Positions 39,482-48,937 are shown, counted from the first letter of the stretch. The stretch is 64,000 nucleotides of DNA from AP-15 sp963701815 (GCA_963701815.1 CAVPBN010000006.1:186001-250000), one strand, 5' to 3'. Notes: generated from the letters alone by a model not told the origin. Program-made: numbers and translations.

Positions 39482-42027
39482 AATCCGCCATCCACCGTAA
39501 GTTCGAAGAGACCGCGCTCGGGGAAGTTCGGATCGTTGGCGAGCTCGAAGAGCTCGATCGTTCCCGGAACGAGAACGCCGTCGCGCAGCCCTTGGTCGTC
39601 GGGCGCCTGCTCGCGTTCGAAACGATCGATCGTCACCGAGGCCACCCCGTCGACCGCCTGCGCGGCGGCGTAGAGCGGGCTCAGATAGAACGGCTCCCCC
39701 ATCAGGAAGAGTTGCGGGTTGAAGAGGCCCGGCGTGCCGTCAGGCTTCAGTGCGCTGGTGAAAATTCCCAGCAGCACCTGTTCGACATCGGCGGCGGCAA
39801 AGCCCGCGGCGACGCACACCTGCATCGCGATCCGCAACGGCACGCGCACCGCATCCTCGACCTCGAGGTCGTAACCCGCCATCCGGTAGACGTCGAGATA
39901 GGCTTCGAGGCTGGTCTTGAACCCCGGATCAACCGCTGTGCCGGCGCTGCGTTCCACCGTTAGAAAGACCGTCGTCCAGCTGCCGGTCCAGCGGAAGCTG
40001 GCGGCCGCCCGCGCCACACCCGGAAACTGCAAGGCGCGCGCGACATAATCTTGCGGGGTGACGGCGCGCTCTTGGGTGCGAAAGGCCACCGGTGCGTTCT
40101 GGCGAACATGTTCGATGGTTTCTGGGTCGCGGCCGCCGAAAGCCGGCAACGGATTGGACAGCGAGGCGATAAACCCCGCGCCCGGAAACGTCTGGTCGAT
40201 CAGCGCAATGGTGCCGGCCGCGACATTGCCGGCGGCGCCGTTGCCAACGCGATATCGGGCGCTGAATTGCGTGCCGGGCGTGATCGCCCGGCCGTTCACG
40301 CCATCGCCGAAACGCAGATAGGTGGCGCCGTCGTTTTCGACCTCGGTCTCGAAGACGAAGCGCTCGGGCCCGACCTCGGCGTCGAGCAGGTCGCCGACGG
40401 CGCTCCAGCCCTGGACGCCGCCGATGCCCGGGCTGGTGCTCGTCAAGGTTACGACGGGCGCCGTGTCGGCCGCCGTCCAGACCCCGGCGCGCGCGGCCGA
40501 TTGGATCGGCTGGGTCGGATCGGTCGGGAGGTCGGCGAGGTAGCAATTGGCGGCCGCGATCGTCACCGGCTGCTGCGACAGGCCGGGGCGATAGCGGCCG
40601 TTGGGCGGGACGGCAGCCAGAATCTCCGGCATTGCTTCGAGCGGGTCGCCGAGCGTGCGGCCGTGATCGACGAGAATGACATTGCCGTAGGCGACGCCGA
40701 CGCCGACGAGATCCTGACTGCCGTGTGCCGGATCGGTAACGCTCGACACGCATAACGGAAACGTCAGCGCGTCATCCGCATGCCAGACGACGCGGGTGAT
40801 CGCTTGTTGCGTGAGCGGGTCGATGCCGGGTTCGCCGTCGCGAACCAGCCGGACCGCGCAGCGCTTGTCGGGATCGGCATCGGCGGCGACGCCGGTGCGT
40901 GGCCCCAGAGCCTCGGCCAGGATCAGGACGTCGCCGCGGTTCAGCGCATACCGTCCGGCCAGAGTGGCCGCGGTGGCGCCGATCTCGAGACAGGATTCCC
41001 TGGCGCTCCAGTTGTAGAGCGGCATCGCGTTGTTGTCGCGCAGGAGCGGTCTTGGGAACGGCAGCGGCGGATCGGCTTGGACGAAGCGGTCGGCCATGAC
41101 CTCGAAGAATTGCGCTCCGGCGGCGATCGCCGCGCTGTAGGTCGCGGTATCGCGCGGCAGCACCGGCGGCGGCGCGCCGTCGAACAAGGTGCAGCAGGGC
41201 GTGCCTTGCGGGACCCCCTGCGGCAGATCTCCCGACAGTTCCAGCTTGATCCAGGCGCGTGCATTGCTGCCGTCGTCGATCTGGTAATCGACCAGCCGCG
41301 CATGCCGGCGGATCGAGGTGCGCAGCCGCGCCGTGCCGATATAGGCCTCGGTGTCGATGACGTCGTGGCGGTAGCTCAGCTGGTCGGCGACGTAGGCCAG
41401 CACCTCGACGATGGCGACCCCGAGATCGGCCGGGTTGCGCTCGGTCCAGCGCGGCGCCAGCAGCGACATGCGGTCGAGCATGACCTGCACGAAAGCCGGA
41501 TAGTCGCGCGCCAGATAATCGATATTGGGCGGCGCTGCTTGCGGGACCGGGCACAGGGTTGCCGGTTTGCAGTCGAATTGCTTGGCGCATTCGACATGAA
41601 AGACGAAATCCACCGCGCACAGCATCGGGTCGAAGCCATCCGGCGCGACCAGCGGATCGGGCGGTGCGCCGGCGGGGCCGGGCGGCGGCGGCGTGCCGAT
41701 CCGCAAAGTATAGGTCGAGAAGTCCCCGATCGGGTTTACGACGACCGCAATCCGGTTGGGTCCGGCGCGCGCGATCGATGCGACATCGATAAGAGTGATG
41801 CGCTCGCCGCCGACAACCGTGAAGAGATTGCCGGAGAGGGTCCCGCCGATTGCGGTTGCCAGAGGATCGCCGTCGATGCCGACGTCGAAAATGAATTGGA
41901 CGATCAGGCGGCTCTGATCCGCAGGGTCGACCTCGAGAAAGTCGATGCCGTTCGTCGGCGTAAGCCGCGGGTCGGTGCGCAATTCGCGCACAAGGTTGCG
42001 GCGATCTTCCAGGGCGGAAGCGTTCAC
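39478..42027 (-). CDS. Putative baseplate assembly protein (gp6/J-like, Afp11 position)
   Basis: An 849-aa intact wedge protein starting at GTG 42027 (GTGA overlap). N-terminal 150 residues are an extra beta domain (NGIDFLEVDPADQSRLIVQF). The conserved block follows: PPNIDYLARDYPAFVQVMLD, RNPADLGVAIVEVLAYVADQ, LSYRHDVIDTEAYIGTARLR and TSIRRHARLVDYQIDDGSNA. The J-like core is LRFGDGVNGRAITPGTQFSA, RYRVGNGAAGNVAAGTIALI, FGGRDPETIEHVRQNAPVAF and TQERAVTPQDYVARALQF. Together with the 909-aa protein it should form the heterodimeric wedge of the contractile baseplate, as Afp11/Afp12 do. Confidence 0.92.
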   Translation of the reverse strand: MNASALEDRRNLVRELRTDPRLTPTNGIDFLEVDPADQSRLIVQFIFDVGIDGDPLATAIGGTLSGNLFTVVGGERITLIDVASIARAGPNRIAVVVNPIGDFSTYTLRIGTPPPPGPAGAPPDPLVAPDGFDPMLCAVDFVFHVECAKQFDCKPATLCPVPQAAPPNIDYLARDYPAFVQVMLDRMSLLAPRWTERNPADLGVAIVEVLAYVADQLSYRHDVIDTEAYIGTARLRTSIRRHARLVDYQIDDGSNARAWIKLELSGDLPQGVPQGTPCCTLFDGAPPPVLPRDTATYSAAIAAGAQFFEVMADRFVQADPPLPFPRPLLRDNNAMPLYNWSARESCLEIGATAATLAGRYALNRGDVLILAEALGPRTGVAADADPDKRCAVRLVRDGEPGIDPLTQQAITRVVWHADDALTFPLCVSSVTDPAHGSQDLVGVGVAYGNVILVDHGRTLGDPLEAMPEILAAVPPNGRYRPGLSQQPVTIAAANCYLADLPTDPTQPIQSAARAGVWTAADTAPVVTLTSTSPGIGGVQGWSAVGDLLDAEVGPERFVFETEVENDGATYLRFGDGVNGRAITPGTQFSARYRVGNGAAGNVAAGTIALIDQTFPGAGFIASLSNPLPAFGGRDPETIEHVRQNAPVAFRTQERAVTPQDYVARALQFPGVARAAASFRWTGSWTTVFLTVERSAGTAVDPGFKTSLEAYLDVYRMAGYDLEVEDAVRVPLRIAMQVCVAAGFAAADVEQVLLGIFTSALKPDGTPGLFNPQLFLMGEPFYLSPLYAAAQAVDGVASVTIDRFEREQAPDDQGLRDGVLVPGTIELFELANDPNFPERGLFELTVDGGL

Positions 42028-42410
42028 ACGCTCCTCCCGAACGCGACGCTCGCGACATCGCCGGTGCTGCGATCGACATAGCTGACGGCGATCGTCAGCG
42101 TCGCATCTTCGCTGGCAACCGTGACGCTGCTCACATCGATCAGGTCGCCGAGCCAGGTCCGCAACGCGCCGGCAATCAGCATCTGGGTGGTCGCAGCCAG
42201 CTCCTGACTGTTCGGATCGAAGACCAGCCCGAGCACCCCGCTGCCGAAGGTCGGGCGCATGACCCGCTCGCCCGGGTTGGTGAACAGCACCATCTCGATC
42301 AGGCTGCGCAGATGCGCATCGCGAGCCGCCTCCGCGGTGCGACCGCGTCCGTCGATCGCGTAGGGCGAGGCGATCGGCGAGAGATCGGCGTCGTCCATCG
42401 GAGGGCTCAC
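42024..42410 (-). CDS. gp25/GPW-family baseplate protein
   Basis: A 128-aa protein from GTG 42410 (GTGA overlap with the PAAR-like gene; an ATG twelve bases later lacks a ribosome site). The gp25 lysozyme-like fold is recognised by RDAHLRSLIEMVLFTNPGER, VMRPTFGSGVLGLVFDPNSQ and ELAATTQMLIAGALRTWLGD. The EIR-like helix-strand seed for sheath polymerisation lies in this class (Afp9/T4 gp25). It should connect baseplate wedges to the first sheath ring. Compact spacing on both sides fits an operon. Confidence 0.9.
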   Translation of the reverse strand: MSPPMDDADLSPIASPYAIDGRGRTAEAARDAHLRSLIEMVLFTNPGERVMRPTFGSGVLGLVFDPNSQELAATTQMLIAGALRTWLGDLIDVSSVTVASEDATLTIAVSYVDRSTGDVASVAFGRSV

Positions 42411-42736
42411 AACGCGCTTACGCGGGTTTGCGTCGAGACGACGAGGGGCGGCCCCTGCGGCACCCCGGTCGCGCTGATTGCCAGCCCGCTCGAGGCCTGG
42501 GTGATCGGCGGCGACCCGTTGACCAGCACCCGGGTCGCCGGGGTCAGCCACTGCACCCGCAGACAAGGCTGCGGCGGCGGGATCGTAAAGGCGCAGCCGG
42601 CCACCAGATACTGGTCGGCAAGCGTCGCCACCGGCATGCCGCTGACGAGCACGCGCGGACTCCCGGGCAGCGTCGCGATCCGGCCCCCGTGAGGACAGAT
42701 CGCGACGCCGCCGACATGGAGCAGCGGGCCGGGCAT
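42407..42736 (-). CDS. PAAR-like spike tip protein
   Basis: A 109-aa protein with GPLLHVGGVAICPHGGRIAT at the start and two similar repeats, PRVLVSGMPVATLADQYLVA and TRVLVNGSPPITQASSGLAI, a PAAR-like/DUF4280-like pattern of short beta hairpins. Cys and His residues (ICPHGG, AGCAF, QPCLRV) could bind a metal at the tip. It lies between the gpV-like spike gene and gp25, the position of Afp10 in Afp-type loci. Predicted to sharpen the spike. It could also carry or anchor cargo. Confidence 0.82.
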   Translation of the reverse strand: MPGPLLHVGGVAICPHGGRIATLPGSPRVLVSGMPVATLADQYLVAGCAFTIPPPQPCLRVQWLTPATRVLVNGSPPITQASSGLAISATGVPQGPPLVVSTQTRVSAL

Positions 42737-42745
42737 CGGCGGTTC

Positions 42746-43315
42746 CTAAATGACCGTCAGCGCGCCTTCGTTGACCGTCACGGTCGGCCCGATCATGGTC
42801 AGCGAGGCGCCCTTGCCGTTCTGGATGTAGATGCCGGTGTCGTTGACGATCAGCGTCGCGCCGGTGGTGCTCTTCAACATGATGCCGCCGGTCGGCCCCG
42901 GCAGGTCGCTGATGACGATGCCGTTCTGCAGCGTCGTCTGCAGCGTGATCGACGCGATCGCCGGCGGCGATGCGTGCGCCAGCACCGGTATTTCGGCAGC
43001 CGAACCCCAGTAGCATCCGGTCCAGATCGGATAATCGGGATCGCCTTGCTCGAACTCGACCCACACCCCGGCGCCGACGGGCGGCACGGCGAACACGCCC
43101 ATCTGAATGCCGGCCACCGGCAGGCACGGCATCGCCCAGGAGGTTGGCAGAAAAGTCGAAACATCGGGCACGACCGCCTGAACGCGCCCGAGCTGCATCG
43201 GATCGACATTGTTGATGACGGTGCCGCGATACTTGCCGAAGAACTGCTGCGATTCGTTGGAAGTTTCCTGCTCCAAGGTATCGCTGTCGCCATTACGGAA
43301 CTCGAAACCCATCAT
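42746..43315 (-). CDS. Baseplate spike protein gpV/gp5-like
   Basis: A 189-aa protein beginning at ATG 43315 (overlap ATGA with the hub gene). An OB-fold of the phage baseplate protein V type is seen in GKYRGTVINNVDPMQLGRVQ, AMPCLPVAGIQMGVFAVPPV and GAGVWVEFEQGDPDYPIWTG, CYWG. The C-terminal 60 residues (GGIMLKSTTGATLIVNDTGI, YIQNGKGASLTMIGPTVTVN) form the short beta-helix needle typical of gp5/VgrG trimers. With the gpD-like protein it makes the two halves of an Afp8/VgrG spike encoded separately. Confidence 0.9.
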   Translation of the reverse strand: MMGFEFRNGDSDTLEQETSNESQQFFGKYRGTVINNVDPMQLGRVQAVVPDVSTFLPTSWAMPCLPVAGIQMGVFAVPPVGAGVWVEFEQGDPDYPIWTGCYWGSAAEIPVLAHASPPAIASITLQTTLQNGIVISDLPGPTGGIMLKSTTGATLIVNDTGIYIQNGKGASLTMIGPTVTVNEGALTVI

Positions 43316-44439
43316 GACGGGATGCTCCCCAGCGTCGATACCAGCCCGTTGCGGCTGAGCTCGAAATCCTGCTTGTATTCGCCGCGCTTGATCTGGTGCG
43401 TGACGCCGGTCACGTAATACAGGCCGTCGAAGGCGGCGCCGGCGCCGCGCAGCCCGACGAGCTTGCGCGCCTTCAGCACCTGTCCGTAGCGCAACACGTC
43501 GAGCGAGCCGCGCGCCGTCACCGCCTCGGCGCTTTTGGAGGCCTTGGCGAGGGCGATCAGGGCGGCGCGCATTGCCGACCACTTTGCCGCCCCGACGGTC
43601 AGATCGATCCTCTTCGGGATCGGTTCGATGAGGCCGAGCGGCGGGTTGAGGGGGGTAATGTCGCCGACTGCGATCGGTATCGGGATCTTTGTCGTCGGGT
43701 CCTGAATGATCAGGATCGGCAGGGTCTTGCGCTCGTTGTCGAAGGCGAATTGCAGATGCTCGACATTCGAGTAGGCGTCGGCGTCGACGGCCAAGGCAGG
43801 TTGCGCCGGCCCGACTTTGATCTGCGGACCCCAATAGGCGACGCTCGTGCCCGGTTGCGGTCCGGGGTCGAGGTAGAAGACATACCCCACCAGGTTCGCC
43901 AGGCGCCTGATATGCTTCAGGTCGGTCCCCTTCTGCCGCGGTATGCGGTCGATCGGCAGCGGGATGTCGATCAAGACGCTCGGCACGATCATCGGCACCA
44001 CGCCGAGCAGCGCATACTTGACCAGGATCAGCGCCACCTGCGCTTCCGGCGGCATCGCCGGAAAGGGCAGGCCGCTGGTGTCGACGTAATCCATGGCCCG
44101 GGTCAAATCCTCACCGATTACGGTGAGGGTGGTCCGACCGTTCTGGACATCGGTGCCGACGTGATGGTTCGTCATGACCCCATCCATCAGCACACTGGTC
44201 GCGCCGCTGACGGTGACCGCGATGACGACCCGGACCAGCGGCGGCACGACCCCTCCGCCGATCAGAAAAAGGGTCTGCAGCGGCGAGTTGACATCGATGA
44301 CGAAATTGAGTTCGAAGCCGCTGCTGCCGACCGCCTTGGTGGTGACCTTGACCGATTCGAGCGCGTCGATGACCGATTTGGATACGCGCACCGGAACCGC
44401 CGGGCCGATCCACAAGGTCAGCTCGATCGCGCTGCTCAT
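43312..44439 (-). CDS. Hub protein gpD/gp27-like
   Basis: A 375-aa protein of the phage late control D/gp27 type that forms the ring above the spike. Typical features are the beta-rich N-terminus ELTLWIGPAVPVRVSKSVID, GVMTNHHVGTDVQNGRTTLT, VIGEDLTRAMDYVDTSGLPF, and the C-terminal GLYYVTGVTHQIKRGEYKQD, FELSRNG, which is diagnostic (the 'H-x-I-x-x-G-x-Y' block of gpD). Overlaps LysM-gene stop and gpV start by 4 nt each. It corresponds to the N-terminal part of Afp8. Confidence 0.88.
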   Translation of the reverse strand: MSSAIELTLWIGPAVPVRVSKSVIDALESVKVTTKAVGSSGFELNFVIDVNSPLQTLFLIGGGVVPPLVRVVIAVTVSGATSVLMDGVMTNHHVGTDVQNGRTTLTVIGEDLTRAMDYVDTSGLPFPAMPPEAQVALILVKYALLGVVPMIVPSVLIDIPLPIDRIPRQKGTDLKHIRRLANLVGYVFYLDPGPQPGTSVAYWGPQIKVGPAQPALAVDADAYSNVEHLQFAFDNERKTLPILIIQDPTTKIPIPIAVGDITPLNPPLGLIEPIPKRIDLTVGAAKWSAMRAALIALAKASKSAEAVTARGSLDVLRYGQVLKARKLVGLRGAGAAFDGLYYVTGVTHQIKRGEYKQDFELSRNGLVSTLGSIPS

Positions 44440-44792
44440 GCGAGACCCGTAGGCGTCGCCGCCGGCAACGGGATCTTCACGGCCTCGCCGAGAACCAGCG
44501 GATCATCGGGGCGCACGGCGAGGTTCGCATCGGCAATGCGCCAATACAGCAGCGGATCGCCGAGATAGCGCGCCGCCAATACGTCGATCCGGTCGCCTTG
44601 CTGAGCATTGTGCGTTACCAGGGTCGCGAATAATGCGGGCTGCGGGATGAAGCGCCGCCTGACGTACCGGATCAGGCGCCCGTCCGGCGCCGTCCATTCA
44701 AGGACCGGCAGCCCGTAATAACGGCTGTTCGCGGCGTAGCTCGTCCCCGGCAGCGCGCCGGCGGCGACCAGGGCGCTCAACATGTCGGTCAT
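44436..44792 (-). CDS. LysM-like baseplate protein (Afp7/gp53 C-terminal type)
   Basis: A 118-aa protein: SRYYGLPVLEWTAPDGRLIR, YVRRRFIPQPALFATLVTHN, AQQGDRIDVLAARYLGDPLL, YWRIADANLAVRPDDPLVLG, EAVKIPLP. The second half is the LysM-like pattern seen in tail X/gp53 proteins, without export signal. In Afp/PVC one protein carries a tube-like domain plus LysM; here they are split between this gene and the next upstream one (44789-45421). Overlaps on both sides (ATGA). Confidence 0.85.
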   Translation of the reverse strand: MTDMLSALVAAGALPGTSYAANSRYYGLPVLEWTAPDGRLIRYVRRRFIPQPALFATLVTHNAQQGDRIDVLAARYLGDPLLYWRIADANLAVRPDDPLVLGEAVKIPLPAATPTGLA

Positions 44793-45421
44793 GGGATCCC
44801 CGTGATCCCGAGATTGGCCAGCGTGCCGCCGGCGGCCTGTTGGGCCAACCGCTCCTTTTGCAACTGATAGGCCAGGTAAATGCTGCCGCCGCTGGAGGAA
44901 TAGGGCAGGTCGTCGATGCTCAACACCCGCAAGCCGAGGGAAACCTTGGCGCGGATCGGATTGAGGGCGCTGTCGAACATCTCCTCGGTGACGCTGAACT
45001 CGGTGATGCGCACCGGCACCACCCGCGACTTGCTCCAGACAAACAGCGCCAACGGCGCATCCATCGGGGCGATTTCGAGGGTCCCGGCGCGCGCGTTCGC
45101 ATCCGCTGCCGCCAATTGCCGGCTCGTCGGATAGATGATGGTCTCTAGTGCGGCGAGCTGCGGGGCGATCCCGGCATCGGCCGCCACCGGATTGTTCGCG
45201 GGATCGGCCAATGCGTCTGTGGCGTCGATTTCGGCCTCGAGCTTTATCGTCTCGATAGGCGGGCCCTTGAGGCGCATCTGGTCGACATGCGGCCCGCTGT
45301 CGGTGCCCACGCTTTGCGCCTGCAATGTTCGGCTCAGCGTTTCGGGGTTGTACTGCAGAGTAATGACGCGCAGCACCGTGGCGTTCGCTGGATCGACCAG
45401 CACGATCCCCCCTTTGAGCAT
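44789..45421 (-). CDS. Contractile-injection tube initiator / adaptor protein
   Basis: A 210-aa protein starting at ATG 45421 (TAATG overlap). Its text, VITLQYNPETLSRTLQAQSV, PPIETIKLEAEIDATDALAD, LALFVWSKSRVVPVRITEFS, VTEEMFDSALNPIRAKVSLG, LRVLSIDDLPYSSSGGSIYL, matches the family annotated as CIS tube protein/Afp7 N-terminal domain, a tube-like fold that joins hub to inner tube. No obvious anomalies. It precedes the LysM-like gene with which it would be one protein in Afp7. Confidence 0.87.
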   Translation of the reverse strand: MLKGGIVLVDPANATVLRVITLQYNPETLSRTLQAQSVGTDSGPHVDQMRLKGPPIETIKLEAEIDATDALADPANNPVAADAGIAPQLAALETIIYPTSRQLAAADANARAGTLEIAPMDAPLALFVWSKSRVVPVRITEFSVTEEMFDSALNPIRAKVSLGLRVLSIDDLPYSSSGGSIYLAYQLQKERLAQQAAGGTLANLGITGIP

Positions 45422-45696
45422 TACAATCTCCCTTTGCGCGGCGCACCCGCCGCGGTCACCGCGCGATGGATGCGGTCCGCCAAGCCGGCGGCAAGCCCAA
45501 GGCTCGCGGGAGCTGGGGCGAGCGCAATCGGCGGCGCGCTGATTCGGCCGAGCTCGCCGCCCCGCGCAGTAACTCCGGCGGAAAACACGCGCCTCAGCTC
45601 GCGCTCGAGGGTGGCGCCGATCTCGCGCCGGGCGCGCGCGTCGAGCGCGCCGAGGGTGATCTCGTCGATCGCAATGACGATGCGCCGCGACTTCAT
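45421..45696 (-). CDS. Small uncharacterised protein of the injection-system operon
   Basis: A 91-aa protein from ATG 45696, coupled to the AAA+ gene (ATGA) and to the next gene (TAATG). KSRRIVIAIDEITLGALDAR, ARREIGATLERELRRVFSAG at the N-terminus, then an Ala/Pro-rich tail. No recognised domain. Its position between ATPase and tube initiator and its tight coupling support a real gene. Small proteins in this place are common in eCIS loci, but I cannot name a role. Confidence 0.7.
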   Translation of the reverse strand: MKSRRIVIAIDEITLGALDARARREIGATLERELRRVFSAGVTARGGELGRISAPPIALAPAPASLGLAAGLADRIHRAVTAAGAPRKGRL

Positions 45697-47645
45697 GCCC
45701 AGCCCCCGATTTCGACATCGCTCGGCGCGCGCTCGAGCTTGCCGCATTCCGCCAGCGCCGCGCGCCGCAAGTCGGACATCGTCACCGGGCGTCGGGCGTC
45801 GGCGGCGAGAAATGCCGCATGCATCGCAATGTTGCGAATGCTCCCCCCGGCCACCGTCAAGCGCGCCAGCCGTCGAAAATCGACCCCTTCGAGCGGTACG
45901 CGCCGGGCCAGCGCGCGCCGCCAGATGGCGACGCGCTGGTCGTAGTCGGGGAACGGGAAGTCAACGACGAAACGCAGGCGGCGCATGAACGCCGTATCGA
46001 TGGCGCTGCGCAGGTTGGTCGTCAGGATCGCGATGCCGCGATAGGATTCCATGCGCTGCAGCAGGTAGCTGACTTCGAGATTGGCGTAACGGTCCTGGCC
46101 GTGCTCGACCTCGCCGCGCTTGCCGAAGATCGCATCGCACTCGTCGAACAGGAGGATCGCTCCGCCTCCTTCCGCGGCGTCAAATACCCGACGCAGGTTC
46201 TTCTCCGTTTCGCCGATGAATTTGCTGACCAGTTGGCTGAGATCGACCCGATAGACGTCAAGGTCCATTGCCGCGCCGATCACCTCGGCGGCCATCGTCT
46301 TGCCGGTGCCGCTCGGCCCATGAAAGAGGACGCTCAGCCCCAGTCCCCGACCGTGCCGTTCGGCCATTCCCCAGTCCTCGTGGACGAGGCTGCGGTTGCG
46401 GGCGTGGGCGATGATGTCGCGCAGGCTTTCCATCTGATCCGCCGGCAACACCAGGTCGTTCCAGGCAGGACGGTCTTCGAGCCGCTGGGCGATCTCCGAG
46501 AGGTCGTGCCGGCTCGTGCGCCGCGCCGCGCGCCACAATTGCTCGCCGATACCGCCCTCGCTGTCGGCGCAGGCACGCTGAACGGCGGTCTTGATCATGC
46601 CGGCATCAAAGTCGAACTGCGCGCTGACCCGATGAACAGCCTTGGAACGGAGCAGAATTTCGCCGTCCACGGAGGGGCCGAACGCGGCAGCGAGCGCATC
46701 GAGCCAGAGCTCGCGCTGCTCGGGCCGGGTCGGCCTGCCGACATCCAAGGTATGCGTCAGCCTCCGTCCGCAGCCGAACGGCCGCCGTGTCGCAATGATC
46801 GCCGGCATCGCAAATTGATTGAGAAAACGCGCGACGGCCTCTCGCCCGAACGGCTCGGGGTAGTCGTGCGCGTCGATATAGAGCCCGGCGCAACGCAGAC
46901 GCGCTTCGCGCTCCGCAGCGCGCGCCCGCACCTCGATCTCGTCCGTCAGCCCTTGCAACGAGGCGGCATCGAGGGTGAAGGCGCCGAGCCCCAGCTGCGC
47001 AAACGCCTCGGCGGCTGCTTCCCGCTTGCCATGCGCATCGTCGCCCGCCAACTGCACGCATGGGACGCTTCCGTCGGCCGCGGCGAGGTTCAGAATCCCG
47101 AAAATCTCGTCGGCAATACGCTGCTGAGTGGGGACCAGACGGTGCGGCCGCGGCAGCGGAGCAACGAATGCTGCGAGCCGTCCATCGAGTTCGGTGACTC
47201 CGGCGAGGTCGTGAAGGAAGGCCTCGTCGATACGCAAAGCCGCCCCGGTCAGCGAGACGCCTTGCTGCACCTCGATCAGTCCAAATCGGCGCAGCGGTCC
47301 GGACGGCGTCAGCGCGCTCCAATGCGCGTCATCGAAGACCGCCAATGCCAGGCCGAATGTCGGATAGGGTCGTGAACTGTCGCCGTGAGCGAGCCCGCAC
47401 AGCGTGGCGAACCCGGCTTCGAGTTCGATCGCGGCGCACATGACCACGATTCTGCGCTCGAACGAGGAAAGCGCGAGGCGTTCGGCCGCCAGATCGAGCG
47501 CACTGACGATCTCGGGTTCGAAGGACGGCATCGGCTCGACCGGCCGGCCCGCACGCTTGCTCAGCAGGGCGCGGACCGCAGCGATCTCGCCCGACAGCGC
47601 CAGCTGGTTCGCGCGGACCCAGTCGGGCGAACCGTCGGCGCTCAC
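45693..47645 (-). CDS. AAA+ ATPase of eCIS (Afp15/Pvc15 type)
   Basis: A 650-aa protein starting at GTG 47645 (GTGA overlap with the DUF4255 gene). The C-terminal third holds the AAA+ core: Walker A VLFHGPSGTGKTMAAEVIGA near residue 442, LSQLVSKFIGETEKNLRRVF (pore-loop/alpha-2 region), Walker B AILLFDECDAIFGKR near 498, sensor 1 AILTTNLRSAID and the arginine-finger region FMRRLRFVVDFPFPD. The N-terminal ~400 residues are a helical domain special to Afp15-like ATPases. The role proposed for this family is assembly (membrane-independent) of the particle, not disassembly of sheath as ClpV does. Confidence 0.92.
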   Translation of the reverse strand: MSADGSPDWVRANQLALSGEIAAVRALLSKRAGRPVEPMPSFEPEIVSALDLAAERLALSSFERRIVVMCAAIELEAGFATLCGLAHGDSSRPYPTFGLALAVFDDAHWSALTPSGPLRRFGLIEVQQGVSLTGAALRIDEAFLHDLAGVTELDGRLAAFVAPLPRPHRLVPTQQRIADEIFGILNLAAADGSVPCVQLAGDDAHGKREAAAEAFAQLGLGAFTLDAASLQGLTDEIEVRARAAEREARLRCAGLYIDAHDYPEPFGREAVARFLNQFAMPAIIATRRPFGCGRRLTHTLDVGRPTRPEQRELWLDALAAAFGPSVDGEILLRSKAVHRVSAQFDFDAGMIKTAVQRACADSEGGIGEQLWRAARRTSRHDLSEIAQRLEDRPAWNDLVLPADQMESLRDIIAHARNRSLVHEDWGMAERHGRGLGLSVLFHGPSGTGKTMAAEVIGAAMDLDVYRVDLSQLVSKFIGETEKNLRRVFDAAEGGGAILLFDECDAIFGKRGEVEHGQDRYANLEVSYLLQRMESYRGIAILTTNLRSAIDTAFMRRLRFVVDFPFPDYDQRVAIWRRALARRVPLEGVDFRRLARLTVAGGSIRNIAMHAAFLAADARRPVTMSDLRRAALAECGKLERAPSDVEIGGWA

Positions 47646-48937
47646 AACTTCACCTTCGGGGTAACGAAGGCTTTGGTATTGGGATCCGCATCGAGCGGAC
47701 TATCCGCGCCGTCGACCCGGATGCGAACCAGGTAATCCCCGGCAGGCACGCCTTGAATGTGGACGAGTACCTGGTTGGGCGGCGTCAGGTCGCCGGCCGC
47801 AGCATCGAACATGTAGGATAGCGGCGCCTGGCCGGCGGGAGGCTGCAACTGGTTCAGCAGCAGCGATATCTTTTGCGTCGCGGTGATCGCCGGATCGAGC
47901 GTTACTGTGATCGGGACGCTCGGCGGCGACACGCTGTCGTCCGGCGGCCCCACCGCGATCAGGTAATCTCCGGGCGGCGCGGCGGCCCGTCGGATCACCG
48001 GCTGCAGGATGAATGCGGCGACGTTCGAGGCGACGAATGGCGTCGGCGGGCTCACGCCAAGATCGATGCGCCGCACGAGCCGCAGCGTGTTGATGCCGGC
48101 CGGCAATGCGGGAAGCGTGGCGGAGACGCGGGCACCGTCGCCGATCGGTTGCGGCGGCTGCGGCGATTGCGGATTGCCGTCGAACACCACGACCGTGCCG
48201 CGCCCAAGCAGGTTCGAGCCGGAAATCGTCAGCACGGCGGCCGGGGCAAAGGCGAGCACCTGCGGATCGACCGAGTTGATCGTCGGTTCGAGGAACGGCG
48301 CCACCACGATGTTGCGCGTCAATACCGGCAATGCCGCCACGATCGGCGCCTTTGTCTCGATCAAGACGACCGAGACGGCGTAAGCGGCCGAGACGCGGAA
48401 TTTGCTCTGGAACGCGGTCCACAGCTTCGAGAGCTCTTCGGTGCCGAGCTGCTGCGGCACGATCTTGACCATTTCGATCTGGTCGGCGAGGTCGGCCGTC
48501 GCCAGCGCCTTGTCGACGTCGTTGGTCGGCGTCCCGAACACCGACTGGATTTTCTGCCGGAACAGGACCGGGATCTCGTGCAGCGCCTGCATGCCGATGC
48601 CGAGCAGGATCTGCGCCTGATAATCGCCGGAGCCGTAGGCGCTCAGCAGGTAGTGCAGATCGATCGCCAGCGGTGCGCGTCCGATCGTGTTGCCGTCGGG
48701 TCCGCGCGTCGGCAACCCGACCTCGCGCCAGCCCTGGTTGTAGGTGACATGATAGAGAAACAGGTTGAGGTTGGTGACCTCCGTGGCTTTGTCGGTGACA
48801 AGGTGGTCGGGCGGCGCGGAGGATGTGGTCGCCGAGCCGAGGATTCCCGGCAATGTCATCCGCGCGGCCGCGACGGCGTCGTCGATGACCGCCGCGATCA
48901 CCCGGGAGGTCGCGGCGACGGCCAGCGCGGTGCTCAC
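47642..48937 (-). CDS. DUF4255 tube-terminator/cap protein (Afp16/Pvc16 type)
   Basis: A 431-aa protein from GTG 48937 (GTGA overlap). Residues ~1-190 are DUF4255: VTNLNLFLYHVTYNQGWREV, RAPLAIDLHYLLSAYGSGDY, QAQILLGIGMQALHEIPVLF and KLWTAFQSKFRVSAAYAVSV. This domain caps sheath and tube in Afp16. The remaining ~230 residues are IPT/Ig-like beta domains (SGSNLLGRGTVVVFDGNPQS, GVPAGDYLVRIRVDGADSPL). It would stop growth of the particle at the length set during assembly. Confidence 0.92.
   Translation of the reverse strand: MSTALAVAATSRVIAAVIDDAVAAARMTLPGILGSATTSSAPPDHLVTDKATEVTNLNLFLYHVTYNQGWREVGLPTRGPDGNTIGRAPLAIDLHYLLSAYGSGDYQAQILLGIGMQALHEIPVLFRQKIQSVFGTPTNDVDKALATADLADQIEMVKIVPQQLGTEELSKLWTAFQSKFRVSAAYAVSVVLIETKAPIVAALPVLTRNIVVAPFLEPTINSVDPQVLAFAPAAVLTISGSNLLGRGTVVVFDGNPQSPQPPQPIGDGARVSATLPALPAGINTLRLVRRIDLGVSPPTPFVASNVAAFILQPVIRRAAAPPGDYLIAVGPPDDSVSPPSVPITVTLDPAITATQKISLLLNQLQPPAGQAPLSYMFDAAAGDLTPPNQVLVHIQGVPAGDYLVRIRVDGADSPLDADPNTKAFVTPKVKL

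Noticed and set aside
35880..39491. 1203-residue open frame overlapping the wedge protein gene
   Set aside because: Arg-rich shadow frame over 36752-39481; only its last part, the tail-I-like N-terminus, is real and is annotated from 36755.
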